From positions 62,001 to 126,000 of the forward strand of contig NZ_JNXE01000014.1 in NCBI RefSeq assembly GCF_000716605.1: a stretch of 64,000 bases of DNA, read 5' to 3'. The translations under genes and the position numbers were made by a program. This document shows, in pieces, positions 23,728-32,450 of the stretch. The stretch is from Streptomyces sp. NRRL F-525 (GTDB lineage: Bacteria > Actinomycetota > Actinomycetes > Streptomycetales > Streptomycetaceae). Within the stretch, counting starts at the first letter, position 1. Every line of letters starts with the position of its first letter. The notes beneath the pieces are model-generated. The model worked only from the letters and a program-made list of their open reading frames with translations, was not told the DNA's origin and did not search any database.

Positions 23728-26463
23728 ATGTCTCCCATTCCCCGCAGGTCCCTGCTCAAGGCGGCGGCCGTCGCCGGAGCCGCCGCGCAGTTCAGCTGGG
23801 CGCTTGGCGCGAAGGACGCCCAGGCCGCGCCCAGAGCCGCGGCAGCCGACGGCGACCCGGTGACGCTCGACTGGCTGGAGGACGGCGGTCTCGGCGCCGC
23901 GCCCGGTTCGACGCTCGGTGTGCCGTGGCCGATGGGCACCTACCAGGAGGACCAGACCTTCGCGCTGACGGACGCCGAGGGTGCGGCCGTTCCGGTGCAG
24001 TCCTGGCCGATCGCCTACTGGCCCGACGGATCGCTCAAGTGGACGGCCCACGCGGTGAGTTCGGGCTCCGGCAAGCTCACCCTCGCCGCCGGGGACACGA
24101 CCGCCCCCGACAAGAAGGTCACCGTCGACAAGAGCGGCGGCACCATCGACATCTCGACCGGGGTCATCACCGCGAAGATCGGCAAGAACGGCTCCACCCT
24201 CATCAAGTCGGTCACCCGGGGCGGCACGGAGATCGCGAAGAACGGCCGTCTCGTCCTCATCCGCCAGCCCGAGATCGAGGACGAGGACCAGGGCGCGGTG
24301 AAGACCGAGCGCTTCGACGGGGTGATCGGCGAGGTCACCGTCGAACAGGACGGCCCGGTACGGGCTGTGGTCCGCATCGACGGCAAACACCGCAAGGGCG
24401 GCCGGAGTTGGCTGCCGTTCTCGATCCGCCTCTACTTCTACGCGGGCGCCGACTCCTTCCGCATGGTGCACACGATCACCTTCGACGGCACGGTGGAACC
24501 GGGCAAGGCGAGCGGCGACTTCATCCGCGGCCTCGGTGTCCGCTTCACCGTGCCGATGCGCGACCAGGCCTACGACCGCCACATCCGCATCGGCGGAGAG
24601 GGAACTGGCCTACTGCGTGAGGCAGTTCAGGGCATCACTGGCCTGCGCCGCGACCCGGGCGCGACCGTCCAGGCGGCCCAGTACGCGGGCCAGAAGCTCG
24701 CCGACCCGTCCACCTGGGACCAGCGCGTCACGAGCCGCCTCCAGTACATCCCGAAGTGGGGCGACTACACCCTCTCCCAGCTCTCCGCCGACGGGTTCAC
24801 GCTCCGCAAACGCACCACGAAGGGCTACGGCTGGATCCCCGCCGGTGGTGGGGGACACGCCTCCGGGTTCGGGTACGTCGGCGGGGCGAGCGGCGGATTC
24901 TCCTTCGGGCTGCGGGACTTCTGGGAGAAGTTCCCCGCGCAGCTCGACATCCGCGCCGCCCACACCGACGAGGCCGAGGTCACCCTCTGGCTCTGGTCGC
25001 CCGAGGCCCAGCCGATGGACCTGCGCTTCTACCACGACGGCATGGGCCAGGACACGTACGCCAAGCAGCTCGAAGGCCTGGAGATCACCTACGAGGACTA
25101 CGAGCCCGAGTTCGGCACCCCGTACGGCATCGCCCGCACCTCCGAACTCCTCTTCTGGGCCAACGAGTCGACGCCGACGCCGGAGACCCTCGCCCAACAG
25201 GTGCAAGCCGTACGGGTGTTGCCCCAACTCGCTGCCCCGCCCGCACAGTTGATCAAGTCCAAGGTGTTCGGACCCGGCCTCTACTCCGAGCCGGACCGCT
25301 CCACCACCGCCAAGGCGAAGATCGAGGACCACCTCGACTTCCTCTTCGCCTACTACAAGGACCAGGTGGCGCAACGCCGTTGGTACGGCTTCTGGGACTA
25401 CGGCGACTTCATGCACTCGTACGACACCGTGCGCCACCAGTGGCGGTACGACATCGGCGGCTACGCCTGGGACAACTCCGAGCTGTCGCCGGACATCTGG
25501 CTCTGGTTCGCGTACATCCGCTCGGGCCGCTCGGACATCTTCCGCTTCGCCGAGGCGCTCACCCGGCACACCGGCGAGGTCGACGTCTACCACCTCGGCG
25601 AATGGGCCGGCCTCGGCACCCGGCACGGCGTCCAGCACTACGCCGACAGTGCCAAGCAGCAGCGCATCGCCAACACCACCTACCGGCGCTACTACTACTT
25701 CCTCACCGCCGACGAACGCGTCGGCGACCTCATGGCGGCGAACGTCGACTCCGACGAGACGTTCCTCGTCCTCGACCCGATCCGCAAGATCCGCACCGCG
25801 CCGTACACCCCCGACCGGCACGCCCTGTCGATCGGATTCGGCACGGACTGGAGCGGGTTGGTGTCGGCGTGGCTGACCGAGTGGGAACGCCGGGGGCCCA
25901 AGTGGGAGAAGGCCAAGGCGCGCGTCCTGTCGACGATGGAGACAATCGCCGCCCAGCCCAACGGATTTGTGCAGGGGAGCGGGCTGTACGACCTCGACAC
26001 CGGCAAGTTCGCCGTCGCCACCGCATCCGTCGTCTCCGTCTCGCACCTCTCGGCCGTCTTCGGCCTCAACGAGCTCTGCGCGGAGCTGATTTACCTCGTC
26101 GACATGCCCAAGTTCAAGGAGGTGTACATGGATTACTGCCGCTACTTCAACGCCTCCAAGACCGAACAGGCGGCCCGCTACGGCTCCAACTTCGGCACCC
26201 TGCTGCTCTTCCAGGGCCATTCACGCCTCGACGCCTACGCCGCCGTACAACTCGGCGACGCGACACTCGCCAAGCGGGCGTGGACGAAGTTCTACGGCTC
26301 GGACGGGTACATGGAGTCCTCGCCGTGGAAGACGGAGGCGCTGAACGGTCCGGTCACCCTCGTCCCGGGCAGCGAGGCCGCGTGGGTGTCCTCGAACGAC
26401 ACCGCGCTGTACGGCCTCGCCGCCATCGAGAACCTGGCGCTGCTCGGCGACAAGATGCCCTAG
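23728..26463 (+). CDS. Tat-exported PcRGLX/YetA-like protein, probable exo-rhamnogalacturonan lyase (PL26-like)
   Basis: The 911-residue protein begins with a twin-arginine signal (IPRRSLLKAAAVAG) and probable cleavage after AQA, so it is secreted folded. The layout from memory matches the exo-rhamnogalacturonan lyase family (N-terminal RIFT-barrel-like region around VTLDWLEDGG, then an alpha/alpha-barrel rich in Trp and Tyr, such as RRWYGFWDYGDFMHSYDTVR). It would cut the rhamnogalacturonan-I backbone outside the cell and feed the importer upstream. The ATG follows an A/G-rich ribosome-binding region. Assignment to PL26 is by recognition only; another glycan lyase or hydrolase is possible. 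Confidence 0.6.
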   Translation: MSPIPRRSLLKAAAVAGAAAQFSWALGAKDAQAAPRAAAADGDPVTLDWLEDGGLGAAPGSTLGVPWPMGTYQEDQTFALTDAEGAAVPVQSWPIAYWPDGSLKWTAHAVSSGSGKLTLAAGDTTAPDKKVTVDKSGGTIDISTGVITAKIGKNGSTLIKSVTRGGTEIAKNGRLVLIRQPEIEDEDQGAVKTERFDGVIGEVTVEQDGPVRAVVRIDGKHRKGGRSWLPFSIRLYFYAGADSFRMVHTITFDGTVEPGKASGDFIRGLGVRFTVPMRDQAYDRHIRIGGEGTGLLREAVQGITGLRRDPGATVQAAQYAGQKLADPSTWDQRVTSRLQYIPKWGDYTLSQLSADGFTLRKRTTKGYGWIPAGGGGHASGFGYVGGASGGFSFGLRDFWEKFPAQLDIRAAHTDEAEVTLWLWSPEAQPMDLRFYHDGMGQDTYAKQLEGLEITYEDYEPEFGTPYGIARTSELLFWANESTPTPETLAQQVQAVRVLPQLAAPPAQLIKSKVFGPGLYSEPDRSTTAKAKIEDHLDFLFAYYKDQVAQRRWYGFWDYGDFMHSYDTVRHQWRYDIGGYAWDNSELSPDIWLWFAYIRSGRSDIFRFAEALTRHTGEVDVYHLGEWAGLGTRHGVQHYADSAKQQRIANTTYRRYYYFLTADERVGDLMAANVDSDETFLVLDPIRKIRTAPYTPDRHALSIGFGTDWSGLVSAWLTEWERRGPKWEKAKARVLSTMETIAAQPNGFVQGSGLYDLDTGKFAVATASVVSVSHLSAVFGLNELCAELIYLVDMPKFKEVYMDYCRYFNASKTEQAARYGSNFGTLLLFQGHSRLDAYAAVQLGDATLAKRAWTKFYGSDGYMESSPWKTEALNGPVTLVPGSEAAWVSSNDTALYGLAAIENLALLGDKMP

Positions 26464-26470
26464 CGCAGGG

Positions 26471-28927
26471 CTAGTTCATCCTCCCCAGGACCTCCCGCAC
26501 CCGCCGGGCGTCCCGGATCCGCTGCTCGTACGTCGCCCCGAGTGCGAGCAGCAGGGCTCCGGCGAGGGCGGGCGGTGCCCAGCGGGGCAGGGCGCCGACG
26601 GCCTGGGCGAGGTACGGGGCGAGTTCGTGCAGCGTGTCCAGTACGAGGGTGGCGCCGCCGAGGACGAGCGGTGCCTGGAGGCGGTGCCGCGCTCCGATCA
26701 GGGTGACCAGCAGTGCGGCCGTGCCCAGCAGGAGTGGGCGCGTCCAGTGCGCGTCGGCCCAGGCCGCGAGGAGGCTCGGCGCGAGCGTGGCGGCGAGCCC
26801 GGGACCGTACGCCGTCCAGGACGAGGTGTTCGGTTCGCGGCGCCTGCGCAACGCGCCCACCAGCAGTGCCGGGACGGTCACCGCCAGCGTGTACGCCTCG
26901 GGGCTGCCGACGTCCCACGCGGACAGCCGTACCCAGGTGGCCAGGACGAAGAGGGCGGCGGCCGCGTAGCCGACGTTCCTGCGCTCGGGCCGTAGCGCCG
27001 TGCCCGCCGCGATCACTCCGCAGAGGGCCAACACCAGGGCGAACATGGGCAGTTCGAGAGTGGACAGGCCGATCGCGACCAGGGCCGCGACGGTGCCCGT
27101 GACCTCGACGGCCGTCGTTGTCGTCGGTTCGGTGAGACGCGCGGCGAGCAGCGCGGCGGTCACCGGTACGGCGAGCACCAGCAGCGCGATGTGCTGCGGC
27201 TGCCAGTCGAGGGCGGCGCCGACGGCGCAGGCGAGGGCCGTGGCGTAGCCGAGGGACGCGGCGGCGGAGACCGGTGTGAGTCGGTCGCGCCGGGCGGCTA
27301 CCGCGAACGCGGCGGTCAGGGACGCGAGTACGGCGAGTGTGGCCGGCTCCGTGGCCAGGGAGAGGGCGGCCAGGCTGAGGGAGGCGAGCAGAGCGAGGAG
27401 TGTCGCGGCGCGGTGCGCGAGGGCGAGGAGGGCGATGATCGCGAGCCCCTGCGTCAACAGGCTGACGCTGTAGGGCAGTTGCAGTGTGGTCGGGACGGTG
27501 ATCGCCGTCGCCCAGGCGAGGGTCAGCGCGGCGAAGCGTGCCTGGGGCTTCCACTCGGCGTTGCGGACCGTGCGGGCCAGGATCGCCGCAACCGCCGCGA
27601 GAACCAGGGGAGTTGTGGTGGCATGCGGCGGCCAGAAGGCGTCCATCGCCGCCGCGTCACGGGCGTTGCCCGGTGCACCGGACCAGGCGTGCGACAACCA
27701 CGCGGCCGGACCGAGCAGTGTGACCCCGACGACCGGCAGCGTCCACAGCACCGCGCTCGCCTGTACGGCGCCGGAGGCCCAGCAGAGGCCCTGCCGTACG
27801 GGCTCGGGGAGCCGGCCCCGTACGAGCGCCAACAGGGCTACTCCGCAAGCCAGATAGCCGGGAACCGTCCAGTCGGCGGGCAGCGTCGCACGCGCCATTC
27901 CGCCGAGCGCGGCGACCAGGAACAGGCCGCCCGCCGCGGCCGTACACGTCCTCAGTCCCCGGCCGGTCGCCAGCCACGCGGCACCGAACGCGCCCGCCGC
28001 CGCGAGAGTGAAGAGCGCCGCCGCACGGGCGGCGGCGCCCGGACCGGACGCGTCCAAAGAGATCACGCCGGCCGCCAGCACGCCCCAGCCACCCATGCCG
28101 AACGCCCCGCCTGCGGCGACGAGACGAACGGTCTTCGGGGAGACCCGGAGCGCGACAACCATGTCGATCATGGCGGTCAGCAGGAGCGCGGCCGTGATCG
28201 TGTGAGGGCCCCCGCCGACCGCGATCGCCCAGAGAAGCAAGGGGAGTTGGGCGATCGCGAGCGCGGCGGGGAGGGGGAGGAGAAGGGTCGGTGAGGGCTG
28301 GTCCGCGCGGGCGATGGGCGGGCTGGGCAGCGCCGCGGGTCCGGCGGGGTCCGGGAGGGGGCCGGCCTGTTCCGCGCGGGCGTTGGCCGGGTTCGGGAGT
28401 GCGGCGAGTCCGATGCCGTACGCCGTCCAGAGCGCCGTCAGCGCCGTCGCCGCCGCTGCCGCGAACGTCACGCCGTCCCCGTCCGGGAAGGCGACCTCGT
28501 GCAGCGCGTACGCGTCCAGCACCGTCAGGGCGAGGCCGAGGCCCGCGAGCGACTCGGCCGTGGAGCGCAGGCCCCGGCGCAGCAGCACGACGGGTGCGCC
28601 GAGCGTCGCCAGGGTCACCGCGCCGAGCACCAGCGCCCGGCCCGCGATCCCCATCGACCCCCAGCTGACCAGCGTGAACGCGATCGCCGCGAGGATGAGC
28701 AGGGTGGCGCCGAGCAGGAGCAGCACGTTCTGCACGCTCGGTGCGGTGGCCTCACGCCGGGGCGGTGTGGCGGGCGGCGGCGACAGCACGGGTGCGGGCC
28801 GCACCGGCTGGAGCACGGTCAGCAGCCAGGCACGCCGGTGCAGCAACTGGGTCCGGCGGGCGTCCAGTTGGCGCAGCTCGGCGTCCAGGATCCCCAGCTC
28901 CACGGCCGGGGGCGGAATGTGCGTCAT
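26471..28927 (-). CDS. Giant multi-span membrane protein (SCO7613-like)
   Basis: This is a very hydrophobic protein of about 818 residues with an N-terminal amphipathic coiled segment (LDAELRQLDARRTQLLHRR), a Pro-rich linker and more than 20 predicted transmembrane helices made of Ala/Leu/Val. It resembles the actinobacterial SCO7613 C-terminal-domain membrane proteins, whose function is unknown. The start may be ATG 28927 (MTHIPPPAVELG) or ATG 28963, which would put the start codon inside a 16-bp palindrome. Neither has a good ribosome-binding site. It converges with the lyase gene, with seven bases between the stop codons. Confidence 0.75.
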   Translation of the reverse strand: MTHIPPPAVELGILDAELRQLDARRTQLLHRRAWLLTVLQPVRPAPVLSPPPATPPRREATAPSVQNVLLLLGATLLILAAIAFTLVSWGSMGIAGRALVLGAVTLATLGAPVVLLRRGLRSTAESLAGLGLALTVLDAYALHEVAFPDGDGVTFAAAAATALTALWTAYGIGLAALPNPANARAEQAGPLPDPAGPAALPSPPIARADQPSPTLLLPLPAALAIAQLPLLLWAIAVGGGPHTITAALLLTAMIDMVVALRVSPKTVRLVAAGGAFGMGGWGVLAAGVISLDASGPGAAARAAALFTLAAAGAFGAAWLATGRGLRTCTAAAGGLFLVAALGGMARATLPADWTVPGYLACGVALLALVRGRLPEPVRQGLCWASGAVQASAVLWTLPVVGVTLLGPAAWLSHAWSGAPGNARDAAAMDAFWPPHATTTPLVLAAVAAILARTVRNAEWKPQARFAALTLAWATAITVPTTLQLPYSVSLLTQGLAIIALLALAHRAATLLALLASLSLAALSLATEPATLAVLASLTAAFAVAARRDRLTPVSAAASLGYATALACAVGAALDWQPQHIALLVLAVPVTAALLAARLTEPTTTTAVEVTGTVAALVAIGLSTLELPMFALVLALCGVIAAGTALRPERRNVGYAAAALFVLATWVRLSAWDVGSPEAYTLAVTVPALLVGALRRRREPNTSSWTAYGPGLAATLAPSLLAAWADAHWTRPLLLGTAALLVTLIGARHRLQAPLVLGGATLVLDTLHELAPYLAQAVGALPRWAPPALAGALLLALGATYEQRIRDARRVREVLGRMN

Positions 28928-28962
28928 GACTCGGAGTGTGGTGCCCGTCACGTCGTACGACA

Positions 28963-28978
28963 TGAGTACGCGTACTCA
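28963..28978. promoter_or_regulatory. 16-bp perfect palindrome between divergent genes
   Basis: TGAGTACGCGTACTCA is fully self-complementary and lies in the 101-base gap between the giant membrane protein gene and the SRPBCC gene. Its size and place are those of a dimeric repressor operator. The regulator is unknown. Confidence 0.5.
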
Positions 28979-29028
28979 AACGCGCCTGGTGGCCGGGAGA
29001 CGGGCCCGGGACCGGGCAGACTCCCGCC

Positions 29029-29475
29029 ATGGACTGGTCCCATTACCGTTTCCGCGCCCGGTGGTCCCTGCCCGCGCCGCCCGCCGTCGTGTACCCGGTC
29101 CTGGAACGGGCCGAGGACTATCCGCGCTGGTGGCCGCAGGTGCGCGCGGTCGACCGCGTCGACGACACGACCGGCGTCATCCGCATCCGCGCGAGCCTGC
29201 CGTACGTCCTGACCTTCACCGCGCGCGAAGTGCGGCGCGATCCGGCCGCCGGGGTGCTGGAGATCGCGATGACCGGTGATCTGGTGGGCTGGGCGCGCTG
29301 GACCCTCACGGCCGACGGTGCCGGCACGCTCGCCCGCTACGACCAGGAGGTCGACCTGAACCGGCCGTTGCTCAGGTGGTTCGCCGTACCCGGGCGGCCG
29401 GTGTTCCGCCTCAACCACGCGCTGATGATGCGGGCCGGGCGGCGCGGGCTCCTCACGTACCTGGAAGCGGTTTGA
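29029..29475 (+). CDS. SRPBCC/polyketide-cyclase-like ligand-binding protein
   Basis: The 148-residue protein fits the START/SRPBCC helix-grip fold: an opening strand with WSLPAPPAVVYPVLERAEDY, the WWPQVRAV loop, and strands TFTAREVRRDPAAGVLEIAM and ARYDQEVDLNRPLL, ending with a long C-terminal helix (NHALMMRAGRRGLLTYLEAV). Such proteins bind hydrophobic ligands or act as cyclase-like enzymes; the ligand here is unknown. CAGACT lies six bases before the ATG, so translation may be leaderless. The -35 box of the next tRNA overlaps its stop codon. Confidence 0.8.
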   Translation: MDWSHYRFRARWSLPAPPAVVYPVLERAEDYPRWWPQVRAVDRVDDTTGVIRIRASLPYVLTFTAREVRRDPAAGVLEIAMTGDLVGWARWTLTADGAGTLARYDQEVDLNRPLLRWFAVPGRPVFRLNHALMMRAGRRGLLTYLEAV

Positions 29476-29501
29476 AGGAAACCGGCGGGGGCCTGTATTG
29501 T
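29472..29501 (+). promoter_or_regulatory. Promoter of the second tRNA-Val(CAC)
   Basis: TTGAAG (29472-29477, overlapping the SRPBCC stop codon) and TATTGT (29496-29501) are 18 bases apart and lie 13 bases before the tRNA. Confidence 0.6.
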
Positions 29502-29514
29502 TCGGTGCGTTCCC

Positions 29515-29586
29515 GGGCGATTAGCTCAGTGGGAGAGCGCTTCGTTCACACCGAAGAGGTCACTGGTTCGAACCCAGTATCGCCCA
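29515..29586 (+). tRNA. tRNA-Val (anticodon CAC), second copy
   Basis: Identical over all 72 nt to the tRNA at 19468 (acceptor GGGCGAT, anticodon loop TTCACAC, discriminator A, no encoded CCA). The flanks differ, so the identity is confined to the tRNA itself plus a few bases. Confidence 0.95.
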
Positions 29587-29595
29587 CCGGGAAAG

Positions 29596-29624
29596 GCCGG
29601 TCCGCAGCAGCGGACCGGCTTTTT
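29596..29624 (+). terminator. Intrinsic terminator after tRNA-Val
   Basis: A perfect 10-bp stem (29596-29605 with 29610-29619) with loop AGCA is followed by five T residues, a classical rho-independent terminator, nine bases after the tRNA. Confidence 0.85.
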
Positions 29625-29639
29625 GCTGTGCCTGTGCGG

Positions 29640-30368
29640 TTATGCGGCCTCCGCCGTCAGACCCGGGCGCAGTGGCCACGACTGGTCCACCGACTCCGGG
29701 GTGCCGCTGCGCGCGAACCACGCCTGGAGGCCGCGTGCTTGGGCCGCGTGCCACGTCGACTGCAGGGTGTGCAGCTCGGCGGGGGACAGGCGTTCCAGGC
29801 GGGTCGCGAAGCGGCGGCCCAGGGCGCGGACCACCTCCAGGGAGGCCAGCGCGTCCGCGCCCGCGTCGTGCGCGCCCTCCAACTCGACGCCGTAGTGCGC
29901 GCACAGGTCGGTGAGGGTGCGGCGGCCCTTGCGGTAGCGGTCCAGATGTTTGTCCAGGACCCGGGGATCCAGGACCCGCAGGGGCGTCGACTCGAACCAC
30001 TGGTCCAGCGAGCACGCGCGGTGGCGGCGCAGTTCGCGGTCCAGCAGGGTCAGGTCGAACGGTGCGTTCATGACCACCAACGGGCGTCCCATCGCGGCCT
30101 GTTCGGCCAGCTCGTCGGCTATCTCGTGCATCACCGGCGCGGGCCAGCGGCCGTTGCGCTGAAGATGCTCATCCGTCAGTCCATGGATCGCCGTCGCCCC
30201 GGCGGGCACCGGCACCCCCGGGTTCACCAGCCACCGGGCCACCCGGGGGCGGGTACCGGGGGCGTCCTGGACGACGATCGCGGCCGACACGATCCGGTCG
30301 GTCTCCACATCCACGCCCGTGGTCTCCGTGTCGAACGCGGCCAACGGGCCCTCGTACCAGCACGTCAT
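29640..30368 (-). CDS. DnaQ-like 3'-5' exonuclease
   Basis: The 242-residue protein has the three exonuclease motifs of the DEDDh family: DTETTG near 13-18 (Exo I), NAPFDLTLL near 101-109 (Exo II) and HDAGADALAS (Exo III with the catalytic His). It resembles the proofreading epsilon subunit but stands alone, so a repair or RNA-processing role is as likely. The C-terminal third has helical segments of unknown use (ELHTLQSTWHAAQARGLQAW). It converges with the tRNA-Val gene. Confidence 0.88.
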   Translation of the reverse strand: MTCWYEGPLAAFDTETTGVDVETDRIVSAAIVVQDAPGTRPRVARWLVNPGVPVPAGATAIHGLTDEHLQRNGRWPAPVMHEIADELAEQAAMGRPLVVMNAPFDLTLLDRELRRHRACSLDQWFESTPLRVLDPRVLDKHLDRYRKGRRTLTDLCAHYGVELEGAHDAGADALASLEVVRALGRRFATRLERLSPAELHTLQSTWHAAQARGLQAWFARSGTPESVDQSWPLRPGLTAEAA

Positions 30369-30550
30369 ACGTACACAACTCCTCGTTCACCCACGGCAGC
30401 TGACGCACCGTCTTCTGCCAGTTTGGTGATACCCGGGCTGTTTGCGCCGTACGCCGGAAGGACACAACAGGAGTGCGGGTCTTTGCAGTTCAGCGACCCG
30501 GAGCAGGCATTCTGCACCACAATTCACCTGAACTTGGAAGGCTGTTGGCC

Positions 30551-31117
30551 ATGGTGATAGCGCAGCCCGAGCGGGGCGGGCTGCTGCCCGAACGGACGGC
30601 ACCCCATCGCGGATCGCTCGCCACCACCGCCTGCATGGAGACTCTGCAGGTGGGCTATCTGCACGCCGTCGCCGCCGCGGCCGGCTGCTCGCTGTCGCAA
30701 CCCTTTCCGGACAACGGCATCGACTGGCACGTCAGTCACGGCTCGCCCGGGCACACGGTGGACGACGAGGTCACGATAAAAGTGCAGCTCAAGTGCACTT
30801 ACCAGATCCCGCCGAATCCGCCGGGACGTTCCTTCTCCTTCACGCTCGACAACGACCATCTGCGCAAGCTCGCCCGCACACCGGTCTCGGTGCACAAGAT
30901 CCTGGTCGTGATGCTCGTCCCGCGTTCGCAGGACGACTGGCTGCGCGCCAGCCACGACCGGCTCGACCTGCGGCACTGCTGCTACTGGGTCAACCTCGCC
31001 GGTCACGCGATCACCGGCAGGAACCGGACCACCGTGCGAATACCGACCTCGCGCATCTTCGACGACCGGGCGCTGTGCGAGATCATGACGCGGGTCGGGA
31101 CGGGAGGCAGGCCATGA
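30551..31117 (+). CDS. DUF4365 protein, putative PD-(D/E)xK nuclease-like
   Basis: The 188-residue protein matches the DUF4365 pattern: an N-terminal helix (TTACMETLQVGYLHAVAAAA), an acidic strand NGIDWHV, the QLK strand IKVQLKCTY, then FSFTLDNDHLRKLA, ILVVMLVP and LRHCCYWVNLAG. The spaced Asp and Gln-x-Lys residues recall the catalytic core of restriction-like nucleases. The ATG follows GGAAGG at nine bases. The next gene overlaps by ATGA, so the two form a unit. Function is not established. Confidence 0.7.
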   Translation: MVIAQPERGGLLPERTAPHRGSLATTACMETLQVGYLHAVAAAAGCSLSQPFPDNGIDWHVSHGSPGHTVDDEVTIKVQLKCTYQIPPNPPGRSFSFTLDNDHLRKLARTPVSVHKILVVMLVPRSQDDWLRASHDRLDLRHCCYWVNLAGHAITGRNRTTVRIPTSRIFDDRALCEIMTRVGTGGRP

Positions 31118-32337
31118 GGCACCGCTCGGTCGAGGAACACCTGCGGACGGTACGGCCGCACCCCGTGGACCCCACCTCCTGGGAACAGCCCCCGGAGCCC
31201 GACCAGGTCGACCCCGCCGTCCTCGGCGCCCTGCTGCGCCGGCACGGCTGGCAGCGGCGCGGCGGAGCGCCCGGACGGTACGGCCGCTGGACCCCACCCG
31301 GGCCCGGCGGCTCCGGGACGAGCCTCCTGGTCCCCGAGAGCCGGGCCTTCCCCGACAGTGACGACCTCCTCGGCGAGGCGCTCGACGCGCTCGCCCGCAG
31401 CAACACCCCCTCCGCCCGCGAGGTCCTCGTCGGCCTCGCCGTACCGAGCGACGAGATCCGCTGGTGGCGCGACATCCCGACCGGCCCCGCGGGCGTCGCG
31501 TCCTGGACCGTGGAGGAGCAACTCCGCGCCGCCGCCCGCCAGATGCTGCTCGCCGCCGCACTCGCCACACGCGCGCGTGCCGGTTATTACGGCGCCCGCC
31601 ACCGCCGCCCCGCCGCCGCGTCCCTCGAACACGTCCTCGTCGGCTCCGCGCCCGGCGGCCGCCAACTCACCGCGTTCGTCCCGGTCGAGACCGGCCGCGC
31701 TCTCGCCGTACGCCTCCACCAGGCCCTGTACGCCACCCGCGAGGCCATCGACTACGAGCGGGCCACCGGCGGCATGGACGCCTTCGACGGGGCCGTAGAA
31801 GCGGGCGTGAGCCGGGAGTTGACCGAAGCCGTCGTCGCGCTCGTGCGCGGTACGGAGGGTGCCCGGATCGCCGTCGAGTGGGCGCCCGGCGCGGGTGTCC
31901 CCGAGGGCTGCTCCGCCCCCGTCGAGGCCGTCGAGTTCTCGCCCGGCGACCTGCCCGTGCTGCGCGCGGCCGGGGCCCGCTATCTGCGCGAGGAACCGTC
32001 CATGCCTGTGCGGATCACCGGCTCGGTGGTACGGATGCGCAGGTCGGGGCCGCGCGGCGAGGGCACCGTACGGATGCAGGTGATCGCCGGCGCGGAGGTC
32101 GGGCACGTCCGGATGACCCTGGACGAGGAGTCGTATCGCATAGCCGGGCACGCCCACCTCGTCGGGCTGCCGGTGCGGGTGCACGGGCGGCTGGAGAGCC
32201 GGGGTGGGTTCCGGCGGCTGACCGGTGCCTCCGGGGTCGTACCCGTGCAGGTGGACGAGGCGGAGCGGGACCGGCTGATGAAGTCCCTCCAGGAGAACCT
32301 CGACTTCTTCGAGGAGGCGTGCAGCGGGGAGGACTGA
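31114..32337 (+). CDS. Conserved protein coupled to the DUF4365 gene, unknown
   Basis: This 407-residue protein starts in a 4-base overlap with the DUF4365 gene, behind GGGAGGC. The N-terminal 60 residues look like a small helical domain ([20 protein letters not shown]). The middle is Ala/Leu-rich and helical ([22 protein letters not shown]). The C-terminal 130 residues are beta-rich ([35 protein letters not shown]), possibly an OB-like fold. No signal peptide or membrane segment. I do not recognise the family. Strict coupling suggests it works with the DUF4365 protein. Confidence 0.65.
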   Translation: MRHRSVEEHLRTVRPHPVDPTSWEQPPEPDQVDPAVLGALLRRHGWQRRGGAPGRYGRWTPPGPGGSGTSLLVPESRAFPDSDDLLGEALDALARSNTPSAREVLVGLAVPSDEIRWWRDIPTGPAGVASWTVEEQLRAAARQMLLAAALATRARAGYYGARHRRPAAASLEHVLVGSAPGGRQLTAFVPVETGRALAVRLHQALYATREAIDYERATGGMDAFDGAVEAGVSRELTEAVVALVRGTEGARIAVEWAPGAGVPEGCSAPVEAVEFSPGDLPVLRAAGARYLREEPSMPVRITGSVVRMRRSGPRGEGTVRMQVIAGAEVGHVRMTLDEESYRIAGHAHLVGLPVRVHGRLESRGGFRRLTGASGVVPVQVDEAERDRLMKSLQENLDFFEEACSGED

Positions 32338-32450
32338 GCCAGGGGAGTGGGGGCGACCGTTTCGCGGTGGGCCCCTTAGGGTCGGTACGATCCCCTATTG
32401 CGCGCGCTCACGGTATGGCGCCGCATCCACCCTGTAGTCAGGAGAGACCC

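Noticed and set aside
32338..32450. T-box leader before thrS
   Set aside because: The leader is only 112 bases and lacks the conserved AGGGTGG-type T-box and a specifier stem.
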